The position numbers and the translations under genes are program-made. Under the pieces are notes generated by a model. It was not told the origin of the DNA and did no database searches. It worked only from the letters and a program-made list of their open reading frames with translations. This document shows, piece after piece, positions 37,544 to 48,772 of a stretch of 64,000 nucleotides of DNA (positions are counted from its first letter, which is position 1; each line of letters opens with the position of its first letter). This DNA comes from Siniperca chuatsi. Lineage: Eukaryota; Chordata; Actinopteri; Centrarchiformes; Sinipercidae. The stretch is taken from contig NC_058045.1 of NCBI RefSeq assembly GCF_020085105.1, forward strand, positions 10,247,833-10,311,832. The letters run 5' to 3'.

Positions 37544-40500
37544 CTAGCCCTGGTCGTTGAGATAGAAACCTAACTTGGCCACGGTCATTTCCCTACGGAG
37601 ACGCATCACCTCCCAGAACATCTGCTCTGCTGGACGAGGGCAAACCGACGACAACAACAAAACATACAACATGTCAGTTCCTGAATAAAACCCTTGATGG
37701 CAAAGCAAAACAGACCCACACAAAGAATAGTTACATAATATTGCAACATGTTCGTGTTAACTTACCATCGTGTCTCACCAGGCCCTGCTGGATGTAGCGG
37801 ATATACGTAAAAAAATTGCAAACGGCCGTGATCTAGAAAGGCACAATGAGGACGAGGTCACATGTAGCATCACTTGACAGCAGTGTATCTAATGAAGGTT
37901 ACAGAGATAAAGTGATAGTTACCCGTGCTCGGCTGGAAGGAGAGATGTAATAGTAGCTCCCCTTGTCGCCAAGTTTAATACGATGTCGGCAGAGGTGCGA
38001 CATGCCGCTTAATGCACATTTTCTACAAACGGAGAAAGATCAGCGTCAGACGATTCGGCTACGTGGATACACAGAGTCACTGTTTTATCACAGCAAAACA
38101 CTGAACATGAGTTACTTCCCATCAGGTATTAACAACAATAAAACCTAGGTATCCTAACTTTGAGTAAAGACTAAATAAGTGAGAACACACAAAAGAGTAG
38201 TGCACAATCAGAGAAAGTTAGTCACTGGAAAAGGAAAAGGTTCAAGGTTTCATTAATATTACACCCAGACACATGCAGAACCCCATCTGGATCATTCATT
38301 TACAGATTTGTTTTACAAGTTTTCAGACGTCTGGACAGGCAGACTTCATTTCATGCTACAGTAATGTGTGTTAGTGAAAAGCTGAACAGGTGATTGGTTC
38401 CTGAGAGGACTTACGTCTCTATTGCTGCCCTAAAGCCACTGGAAGAAAAAGATTTTTAAATCAGACAGTGATTAGAAATGTGCCCGTTGATTAAACCCTT
38501 CTCACATACATGGTAAGACGGTGAAAACCCTTCAGCTATGACCATTAATCATCAAGGAAGAATACAAAACCAAGTAAGAGTGAATTTTCAGAGTTGACTT
38601 AGCCATGGTTTAGCAGTGAACAGTGAAAGAGAGGGCAGGATGATAGTTGATATGCAGACGTGATAACTCACTTAGGGCCTCCACACTCTATAGCTGAAGC
38701 TTTAACCATCGGTAACGCTGACATGGCCACAGGCTCGATAGTCAAAGAGTTGTTTTCCACTGCACTCTGCACCAGCTGTGACAGCTGTGGAGAACAGTAA
38801 TCAATAATGCTAACATAACTTCAGACACTGAAATATAACAAATGCAGTGGTGTAGTGTTAACGCAAAGAAGCAGTGAGATTCTGACCTCAGATCTTGTGA
38901 AGGAGAGGCAGGGTCCGATGTCTTCTCTGTAGATGCGACTGAGGAAGGCAGAGGAGCGGTCTAGACTTGGATTTTCCCTCCACATCAAAAACTCTGCATA
39001 CAGAACAGAGTCCATCTGCAAGAAGAAAACAATCCACTTATTAATCCACTCACTTATTAAACTGCCCGTCTAATGTGTCAACTACATGCAGTTATAGCCG
39101 CTATCCCCCCACCCTTCGTAACCCTGTTAAATTACAGAAACTTTAAAGTGACAATAAAATTACATTTTCAAAATACAGACCGGTTAACTGGCTAATTACA
39201 ACAGCGATATATATAATAAATAGAATATAGTGCAAAACGCACATTTCCAAATGATCATTAATTCATTGGTATTGATCGATAAACCTATAAAACATCGGCT
39301 GAGAAATTGTTAATTACAGTATTTCAAAACTTTAATGTCCAAAATGTCTCTGGCTTCACCCCTCAGTGCATAAATTAAAAACAAAAACAACACAATTGAG
39401 GAAAGACATCAGAAAACATGACTTTAAAAGATAAAAGTGCAGGTGTAGAACAAGACCACGAGTCTACGGTCATGCTAGCAGCTCTGTGAGGCTAAATGGT
39501 GCTCTCGCATTAGAAGGACCAACTCTTTCCCAAACCAGTCAGAAGCCATTAACATTGGTGAGCTTGACATAGTTTTGTCAGCCATAAACATTGTGTTTCA
39601 TTAATAAATACTATTAAAAAAGATGACTGACAAGTTCAAACATTAAAATAAAGTCTTAACTAGAGAGCTGTGATTAAAAAAAAATTGCTGTTTCTGGCTA
39701 AGAGCTTTACCAACTAGAGAATGATGCTCTCAGACTGATAATACTTTTCCCCCCAAGAGATACAGTGTATTATTGTCACTTTGTACTCTGGGGCAGGAAA
39801 AACTTGCTCATAAAATGTCCCATGTCCCATAAAAGCACACAATTACAGAAAACAGATCCATCTGTCCGCAGCTAAATCTGAAAGACGCATCAGGCCTGGT
39901 CGAAGAGATGCAGTTACCTGTCTACTGTCAGTGCCCAGCCCCTCCCCCCGCTCCTGCCAGTAAGGTTCAAAGGTGACATTGACAGACTGGCCAGGGACCA
40001 GGCAGAGTATCAGAGAGAGGAGAGCAGGAACAGCAGGCTGAGAGAGGAAGAACAACAAGTCAGGGAGAGGTTAGTACTGAGAGAGAAGAAAAAGCAAAGA
40101 GAAGTTGGCTGAAGGAAAGAGATACGAGTGACTGGAAACTGGAATGAAGGGAAGAAACAGAAATGCACAAAGTTGCAGAAACATTTTATGGAGAAGAGAG
40201 GCAAATGTACAATCTTCATTCAGGTTACCTCTCTGTCCTCTTTGGCCACAGGGTGAATGGAAACTGAGGAAGGTTCTGGTTTCCCAAGTGAGGATGGAAA
40301 GGCACCGCTCGCGCTCTTGTTGCGGATGTGGCCCCCGACATGTTTGTGCGCTCCCCTGGTTCCTGAAGACTGCAGCTGTGGATGCAGCTGGCGGTTTGGT
40401 GAAGAAGGTGTGGATGTCAACACCAGAGTCTTGAGCGCTGTCACCTCTGCTTGCAGAACATCAATCTGGGAGCCAGACACAGAAAAAGTACAGAAAGTCT

Positions 40501-43500
40501 GATGATGGGAGGAAAATCAATAACTTCGCCAAAATGCTATTTATGTCCTTTTATTGTTGAAATCAAATATATCTTAAAAACCTAGTTAGAACAGCAGCCC
40601 ATTTTAAAGACAAATCAAGAGTGCAATTCAAAAATAGTTTTGGTGCTACGAAGGAATTTTAATGGAACAAAGGGTCATGAAGCATCACCTAAAGTTTTAA
40701 CTGGAGTACAGAGACACACACCTTCCCATGAGCCTCCTTCAGTTGTTTCTCTGCTGCCGCTTGTTTGACGTTAGCTTCATGCACCATCTTGTGAGCTTCC
40801 TGTTGTGATGAAGATTGAAACATTAACACACGGTTAAAACACTCAGAGTTGAAGATATCTGTTGTCTATCTATACTGTGAGATCAGAAGTTGTTCTTGAT
40901 TATTCGCTAATGGTGAATGGTAAATCTGTTAAAAAGTTAAAGCAGTAATAAGTTATTTTTGGAAACAAGCTGGAAACATCAACAATATCAGTTTATAAAG
41001 TTGAATGCGTTAGCAACCAATTAACCATTTATACATCCAGCAGACACAGAGCAACATTAGCACTCAGTTTAATTAGTCTCTACCAGTGACTTAGAGTAAA
41101 TCCAGCTCTTTAGCTGCTAAATGCACCACTATGTTCACCAGCTAGTCACTAACTGTGTCTGTTTAGTGCTGGGCAGGTAATATAAAGTAGGTTTATCTGA
41201 ATTTCTTTCTGCTGGGACTGGAAACAAGGTTGATGAGAACAGAGTTTGTGGGCCAAATAGAGCTAATACAATTAGTTGAATAATCAGTTAGTTGACAGAC
41301 AGCAACAATTAGTATAATCGATTAATCGTTGAAGTTGTCATTTTTTCCAAACTAATCCAGTCATTTATTCACACAGTCTGAACATTTTCATCTTTATTTA
41401 TGTTGCAGTAATGTGGTTACATTTTCATTTAGATAAAGAGGCGCCATTTTGTGGAATTCAAACTTACATATTGTCCATCATCTTTGTTTAAAGATGTTTA
41501 AAACACATCTTAACATTGGTAACTTTCCAATAACAGTGTTGACTGTTGAACAACTGGAATGAGAAACAATTGTCATGTATACATTTTTCTTTTTCTCTTT
41601 TGCTTTTTGTCCTTATTTTGTAGTAGCCTTTCTATCCCTCATTATCTTTATTTAATGTAATCCTGTTTCTCTTGCCTTGAGTTTTAGGAGAGGTCTTTGT
41701 ATAAGCTTTTAGCTTCCTACCTCTCCAGCACAAGCTTTTGTTTACTTTAAATTCATGTGTATATGAGTATATGTAGGTAAAAGTGTGTTTGTATATATGT
41801 GAATGTCTTTTGTGTACATGCATCTTTTGTAATAACTGTTTTTTTTTTATGTGCAAACAAATAAAATAAAGAAACAAAAATAAAAATAACTCTCATTCAC
41901 TGGTTCCAGCTTCTCCAAAGTGAGGATTCTCTCAATTTTATGTCATTAGAAATTGAGTATATCTGAGTTTTAGACATTCAGACAAAACTAGACATCTGGA
42001 AAGTCATGATGGACATTTTTCACTATTTCCTGACGTTTTATAGATGGATTAATTGATAATAAAAATGATCATTGCAGGTCTGGGGCCAGAAAACCAAAAC
42101 AGTGAACTACAAGAGGCTAGAACTGAGGGGAACTGAGGAGTCCGGTGATAATTCACTACAAGCGACCCCTTTCACATTACACATAATCCATTGCACATAT
42201 CAATACTAAAATATTGATGTGTTAAGATTTAAACTATTCCAGCTGAAGGTTTTGTCCAGTGAACCCTCATCCCAAAATATCTGTTGTTTCCCTAAAGTGT
42301 AAAAGCTGAAATATTACAGTGTTAAACTTAAAGTAAATGTTTTAACTGCAATGCAAATTGTAAATTTTAAGACTCGTAACGCATCACAGCATCATGTCAC
42401 CTCCCTCATCATCAGGGTCTAAGGCACAAGTCAAAATGCAGTACCGTGCACTCAGCAGAGAGCAATGATTACTGCTTACCTCAAACTAGGGCTGCACAAT
42501 TAATCGAAATATTATCCTAAACGCAGTCCAATATCCAAATCGCAGAAGCTGCAATTTCTTGATAAAAATGTGTGACAAAACAGCATTATAATGAAGTACT
42601 GTGGTGCTGCAGAGATGCTCTGGCCTACAAATCTTGTTCTCCAGATGTAAGAAAACATGTTTGTTTGGTACAGACCCCAACAAATGTCCCATAGTTTTAA
42701 TTGTTTTTTTCAGTGAAAATTAAAATTGTGACGCAAAAATGATCATTCCCACTAATCGTGAATCATATCGCAATTGTAATATCTGTCAAAATAATCGCAA
42801 TAAGATTTTTTGACCATATTGTGCAGCCCTACCTCAAACAGACTGGCAGTCAGCTCCTCCAGCTCCTGCTCCAGCTGATTCCTGACCTGCGACAGGCGCT
42901 CGCACTCCTTGTCCTTTAGTTTCAGTTCCTGAGATGTGTAAGAGAAAAGGTCACAACTACATTTAACAAGGAAGGACATTTGCATTGTCAACTGTTCTTT
43001 CGCACACAGTGCTTTGTGTGTTTGCGTGTGTCAGCATAAAGTAGGTTACAACACCCTCTTTGCAGCGTCCAGCTGTTCCCTGAGGATCTCAGAGCCCTTT
43101 TCTCTGATTTCTTTTTCTTTGATCTCCAGCGAGGAGCTACGAAGCCGGGAGAGGTCGCCATGGTCTCTGCCTGAGGTGGGCCCAGCCTGGCCTCCTCCCT
43201 CCACTCTGGACTCTGGCTCTGGATCCAGATCTACCAACCTTCACACAGGCAGAAATATAATCAGTATTGTTAGTGAGGGGAGATAAAGATGTAATTTCTG
43301 GGTTGCTATAAAGTCGGTTTAGGACATACGGTTGATTTAATGATAATGACTGATAACCCCACAATTTGCCTGCCCTGTCCTGTCCTGTTTGCGTCATGTA
43401 TGTCATTGTGTGTATGTTTTAATTGTGACTGCAAAGGGGCTGCAGATGTAAATTAGCTTTTAAGATAATGCCAGTATAAAACATTAAATTGCAACATTTA

Positions 43501-46500
43501 TGTTTAATATTGTACATTGTCTTTTACAAATAAAAGAAAAGCAAATCAAACCAAAATCTTTCATGTCAAGGATTCTAGGATGCAAAATCTGTTAAATACA
43601 CAATTTGAATGTTCAAAACATTAGGCTGTATGTTACTTAACAACAACACTGACATTTCAATATGGAGTTCATTAAAATGTTTCCCCTCAGTTTTCAAACA
43701 ATATTTGCTTATCATCAATTTAGACAGCAGAATTGTCTGACAACATCAAAAGATACTCTTCCCCAGCTCTAATGATACAACACTATACATTTTCTCACTG
43801 AGTTACAGCTAGTGAGTGAAATCACTTGATTTACAGACCCCTGAGACCACAGTTTTAGACCCTCTGCTACGAACCCGAACATTTCATTTTCGTTGTGTCT
43901 TTTTCCTACGAAGCTGTAAAGCTCATGCTCAAAGCAGCTAAGTTAACTACAAACATTAACCAGGACGTTTAGCTAGCTAGTTGTCGTTAGCTAACAGTTA
44001 CAACTTTTTAATACGGAGAGGTCCCCCCCTCCAATATCCGCCCTTACCCTTTCAGTGTCCAGGACAGCAGATAAACCTCCCACCCTGTTTGTGTATCTGT
44101 CAGCTTCTCCCCTCCAGTGTCCTCCAGTTGTTGTTAAATTAACAAATAATTGTACTAAGTGAGCTAACGTTAGCTAGTTTCAGTTAAACTAATCTCAGCC
44201 GTTTTAAATCACAGCGGAGGAATGCGGACGCTGACGTAGACAACCGACAGCAACGGCAGCAGTTTGATGGTAACAAAAACGATTAAGTTTAAGTGTAAGG
44301 ACGATTTAGTTTACACTTTTACAGCTTTGTCCTTCACTGTTCTTGTCATCCCCTTATTATTTTTTTGCAGGCAAGAAAAAAACGAGTGTCTCCGCTCTGG
44401 CTGCCTCTTTCTCACCGGTCACATGACGGCGCATCCACTCCTCAAAACGCCCTGACCGAAACATCCTGTCCGGGGCCCGCAGAGCAGCACGCCGCCACAG
44501 TCGAGCTAGCATCCATCCATCCAGCATGCACGGTTACACTGACAGGGCCATTTACTAACCTATCACCTCGAGTGATTAGCTGTTTATCTGTAAGTGTGTG
44601 TGTGTGAGGCTCTAACAGCTACCCCTAAGGCCCAAACATTCTTCACTAAACTTAAAATCATCTCAAAAATGATAAAACCAAGAGAGTATCATGGCCATGT
44701 TGTCCTGCAAGGGGGCCCCAGGGCAAAAATGAGTTGCTGGCCCCTGTTAAGCAGTGGTGGAAGAAGTATTCAGATCATTTACTTAAATAAAAGTAGCAAT
44801 ACCACACTGTGAAAATACTTCACTACAAGTAAAAGCCCTGCATTCAAAACCTTAAAGTATTATCAGCTGAATGTACTTCAAGTATATAAGGAGAAGTACT
44901 CAGTACACAGAAAAATGGTCCCTGTCAGTGTTTTACTATTAAATATGATGTTGGATTAATATTACTGCTGCATTCATGTGTGTGTTGCATTTTACTTTCT
45001 GTAGATGTTTAGGTTGTGCTAGTTTAATCTGCAGCAATGCATCATATTCTATAAGTTCATCATATTTTTGTAGCCTCGCTGTCCTGTGAGAAACACGTAT
45101 CTCCAGAAAGTCAAATTTTCATGAGCTCAGAAAGACTGCCCTGTTTTCAGCTTTGTGACAGCTAATCCAAGGAGAGGTAGTAGTAGTAGTTTATTTAGTT
45201 TAAGAAGTAGGAGAATGTTCTCAACTCATAAAGGAAACACTGAATCCTTCAGTTTATCAGAAAACTTCTAATTTAAAATCACCAAATTTGGAAAATCTGA
45301 AAAGTAACTAGTAACTGAAGCTGTCAGACAAATGTAGTGGAGTAAAAAGTACAGAATTTGCCTCGGAAATGTAGTGGAGTAGAAGTATAACATTGCATAA
45401 AATGCAAATAATATATATATATATATATAGTATAAGCAGGACCAACCTTCAGGACCATATCATTTCAGTTGATAAAAGTTTCAATTAAAGCACAAGCCAG
45501 ATAATACACAGTAAGCCTAAACTTTCTGGGCCCCAGGGTAGTTCCCAGCTTTACACAATTGGTAATACAGCCTTGCAGAATATTAGCTATCAAATCAATT
45601 CTTCATACAGTTTGCATTCATTTTACCTTTCCAAACTCCATGATAATACATATCTTTAGTGACACCTTGCTATACATCAAACATTTTAAATTGTAGTGCA
45701 ATCATGCATGAAATAAAAAAACTAAATAAAGCACTTTGATTATTGTTAAGTGAATTTAATCAAATAATGAACAGACATAAGCAGAGATTTATCTATTTCC
45801 CATGAAACAAAATGTCTAAACACACCAGAGCTAGACAGACAGTTGATGTTAGCTTATCACAGATATATATCGACCTCTATGTTGACCACTTAGTAAAAGA
45901 AAATTGCAGTGCAGAAATGCCACAGAAATGTTGGAGGTTCTTCAGAAACAGTGTCTCCATTACATAGTTTGTTGACCAAAGAGCACTGACAACATTATTT
46001 TAACTGTAAAATGTTCCACACAGTACATATCTTGGTCACAATTCTTTAACAGATTTCTTAAAACTGCAGTTCAACTGAACATCATGTCCAATAGAACGAC
46101 ATCTGAGAAGACTTTTGTTGTTAGATAATTGTGCAAAATTAACTGATAACTGCAGGTGAGGTCATACCAGTATGGTGAAGAGTGAAGCTTTTGAAGAAAA
46201 AAGGCTTTCATCTACCATCATTGTGGTAACCTTTAGGGAGTTAACCCTACACTTTTGGAAACACCTTCAAAGTGACCTTTTTAACCAATAAAACCCATCA
46301 TGTTTACCTCATACAGGTAAGATGAAACTCATCTCTCTTGCTTCAGGTTTTGACACTTACCGTCCAACAACACAGCCTTCCTCCTCAGCTTCCCTGCTGG
46401 ACTTGACTTGTCTGACAGCTGGCTTTCCCAGGACATCCGGCGTGCCGAAAAAGACTGTAGAGGAATATACTGCTATTCCAGATCTGCCTACTTTGAGGAC

Positions 46501-46581
46501 TTCATATCCTGGGCTTGCTGTTGTCGAAGACGGCGGAGAAGAGGAAATCTGGACGCGGTGAATTCCCTCAAAAGCCTCCAT
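37544..46581 (-). CDS. rab3il1: Rab-3A-interacting protein-like 1 (GRAB/Rabin-type Rab GEF)
   Basis: Twelve coding exons on the minus strand, 5' to 3': 46581-46361, 43238-43055, 42928-42833, 40799-40722, 40465-40229, 40037-39918, 39015-38887, 38784-38672, 38438-38415 (24-nt microexon), 38022-37923, 37832-37766 and 37629-37544. They give 484 residues, or 476 without the microexon. The family has a Sec2 coiled coil that exchanges nucleotide on Rab8/Rab3 in exocytosis and ciliary traffic. The coil is plain here ([64 protein letters not shown]). The C-terminal region has [19 protein letters not shown] and [20 protein letters not shown]. The neighbours best1 and fth1 favour rab3il1 over rab3ip, although the first exon ([11 protein letters not shown]) resembles Rabin8. 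Its CG|gtaag donor fits the phase of exon 2. One donor (AGG|gtgttg, below 43055) is weak and another is transposon-derived. Confidence 0.92.
41275..42085. repeat. Composite old repeat in rab3il1 intron
   Basis: The left part (about 41275-41500, with 'cgattaatcgttgaag') and right part (about 41889-42085, with 'ggttccagcttctc' and 'ttttcactatttcctgacgt') look like two halves of one common teleost DNA repeat. They are separated by A/T-rich sequence with an A-rich 3' tail near 41850-41888 that resembles a LINE tail. A nested insertion is inferred; boundaries are approximate. Confidence 0.4.
42487..42831. mobile_element. hAT-like MITE, copy B, at a rab3il1 splice donor
   Basis: The terminal inverted repeats are tagggctgcacaat and attgtgcagcccta, perfect over 14 nt. 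Identical 8-bp target duplications (cctcaaac) flank it at 42479-42486 and 42832-42839. Its right end adjoins the coding exon 42833-42928, and the duplication contains the exon end and the donor G. It belongs to the same family as copy A at 13921-14158, and the subterminal blocks align clearly. There is no coding capacity. Confidence 0.92.
44048..44522 (-). promoter_or_regulatory. Possible internal promoter and alternative first exons of rab3il1
   Basis: Within the 3.1-kb first intron lies a block with GCTAACGTTAGC-type motifs (43970-44000 and 44160-44178). It has a strong minus-strand donor at 44048 (AAAGG|gtaagg) following ATG-free sequence. Further upstream, 44522-44416 is an open frame starting [14 protein letters not shown] and ending at a consensus donor (GACCG|gtgaga). 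That frame would join exon 2 only through an alternative acceptor inside it. This is suggestive of a second promoter but unproven. Confidence 0.35.
44752..45415 (+). repeat. CAGTGGTGGAAGAAGTA-type interspersed repeat, fullest copy
   Basis: It starts cagtggtggaagaagtattc and continues with 'acttaaataaaagtagcaat', 'taaaagccctgcattcaaaa' and 'tgtagtggagtaaaaagtac', ending in a (TA)n run near 45410. The family is familiar in fish genomes as a non-autonomous DNA element with CAGTGGTGGAA ends. The expected 3' inverted end is not seen, so this copy is truncated. Relatives lie at 11950-12070 and 59222-59480. Confidence 0.6.
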
Positions 46582-47520
46582 GTCTCTCTCAGGCAGTGCA
46601 GAGACTCATCAGAAACTACGAGACATCCCCACTGAAGTTACAATCAGTTTGTTAAATGCTTTCAGTGGTGTATAATGATCCTGATGCCTGTGGGTGTCAA
46701 GCACCTACAGTGCAGAAAAGAAATAGTTACATACTGCAACTTAATAGCCCATAAAAGCTTTGCCAAACAAACCTCACAGTCAAAGTCTTCCAGTAGTCAG
46801 TGGACGAGCCATGACCTCTACAGTGTTTAAACTGTAACTCACGCACTTGTTCCCTCTCTGAATACTGCAGAGCTAGGGGAGGTCAGGCTCTTTATTTGCA
46901 GGTTGTCATGCTAAAGGAATTTGCTTCTTTAAGATATCCAGCGTAAACAAAACTTCGACCTACGTTGAGTAACAGTATCATGCAAGTATCACACACATGA
47001 TAGACTTACACTCATCCAGATGACTTAAGGACACAAAAATACACTGAAAATACTCACCAAAGTGTTCAAAACTGATCCCAGTTGCCAGAATTGTGAAATT
47101 GTGCTTTGATAATCTCAAGATTGAGAGTTCAGCAGGTTGAACTCTGTCTGCACTTCACCCTGCTGTTGGTCTCCTGGTTAGACAGGAAGGGTTAATCACT
47201 AACACCTTCTGGCCAGTCAGAGTCCAGCTGTACGCATTTCTTCCTGCGCGGGGGGGGGGGACCGGATCAAATACTGCATAAGGCTTCAAATGGAAAATAA
47301 TCAATTTTCCCTCTAGAAGTTTACTGAAATCAAGACATGAGAATATGTTCAAATGTGTGTGTTTGTGATTCATCAGAAGGCAAAAGAGAAAACTTTGAAG
47401 AAAATGTTTGGGAAAATTGCTGAAATTAGTTTCATAGAGTCATATTTCCTAAATCTGAGCACAACTACTCAGTGCTCATGCCTTTAACCAACCTATTTAT
47501 GGCAGTTGGGTGCTTCAGAT
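46582..47520. other. Divergent region between rab3il1 and best1
   Basis: The rab3il1 upstream promoter and UTR should lie at the left and the best1 promoter at the right. A G-run (10 G) at about 47251 and A/T-rich sequence are present. No other gene was recognised. Confidence 0.4.
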
Positions 47521-47529
47521 TACAGGACC

Positions 47530-47675
47530 CGGCCTCACAATGCAGCTTTGTTGCTGAAACAGATTAGCACATCAAGTGACCGGAGGTGTAGGAGTCCCTT
47601 TGCTCTCTTTTTCTTTCCTGCTTCCCTTTCTCCAACATTCTCCACGGACGCTGCCGCCACACATCTCGAGCCACA
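47530..47675 (+). other. Likely best1 noncoding first exon
   Basis: A pyrimidine-rich, GC-richer stretch ends in a consensus donor CCACA|gtgagt after 47675. An acceptor (tttatcattttag) before 48634 would join it to the UTR part of the first coding exon. There is no in-frame ATG upstream. The 5' limit is unknown. Confidence 0.4.
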
Positions 47676-47699
47676 GTGAGTACGATGGCCAGACATTGT

Positions 47700-48240
47700 C
47701 TTTTTTTTGTTTGAAACTTTAATATTTATTCAGTTTTTGTTTGTGCATACAGCCAAAAGTATTGTGTATGTTAACTTATGACTTTTTACAACCAGAAAGG
47801 TTGAAAAAGAAAACAAAAACTAACAAAATAGATGAAAAACAAAAACAAAATAGACATTACTGAAGAAGGGCATATACAAATCCAGTATCTTGAAATTTAT
47901 ATATCAGTTAGTCCATGAGCATTTGTCATAAATCCTCCATTTACTAACAAAAACATTTTCTCTCACTCAAGCATTTTTTCCATAGTATAAATCTCTCTTA
48001 TAATTTCCAGCCATTGTTCTATAGTAGAGGGGTCAGTCTGGTACCAATTTCTTGTTATTGCGTGTGATCAATAATATCTTGGTTAAGTATCTATCATTAT
48101 CAATGACACAATCATTTATATTTCCAAGGTACATAACTTTGGACTTCTTAGGTATTGCATATCCCAGGATGTCTTTAATTGTAACATGCACATTTTTCCA
48201 TAATTTATGACTTTACCAAAAAAATGTGTGTGTGTTTTGC
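47700..48240 (-). repeat. Probable antisense LINE 3' region in best1 5' intron
   Basis: A T-run at 47701 followed by long A/T-rich sequence reads on the minus strand like a LINE 3' end with a poly-A tail. No reading frame survives. Family not assigned. Confidence 0.3.
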
Positions 48241-48772
48241 CTCTCTATTATGATGGCAAGACGTTTTCATATTGCGTGGTAAGTAACCACAACTTCACAG
48301 CCTTGTGTTTGAGTCAGTAAACCTAACCTTTTGGGATCCTCACATATTGTATTTGCCTGCTGTAGCCCTGCAGACATCTCTTCAGGTGTAGTGGTGTATT
48401 TTAGATCTGCAAAATGAGGAAAGTTATTATTTTAACTGATTATTTAAGTGTGTAGAAAATGTTTCAATCAGTTCAATCAGTTTCAGCTGATTTAGTATAG
48501 GATTATGAAAACTCTACTCTGTATCTCAACACAGTAGGGGTGTATAAATCCAAACATATGGATTGTAGAGTAAGTAGAGAACATTCAGTGTATGAAATAA
48601 CTAATCCTGTTTTGTTTAACTTTATCATTTTAGATATGTGACCAAATTGGCCTTATGAGATCCAGGTTGGTAGCTGACGTTGAGCTCAGACGAAGCACAG
48701 AGAACAACATCACACTGGTTCCCTTCATGTCACGACACAGTCAGCCAGCAAGTCGGCCAGCGAGCAGCAGCA

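Noticed and set aside
43055-43238. ACCATGG in rab3il1 exon 2 as the true start
   Set aside because: It is in a different frame from the conserved RLRSSSLEI coding and runs to a stop just after the next junction.
46322-46561. Plus-strand open frame of 79 codons
   Set aside because: It is the antisense shadow of the first rab3il1 coding exon, whose minus-strand frame fits by donor phase and resembles the Rabin N-terminus.
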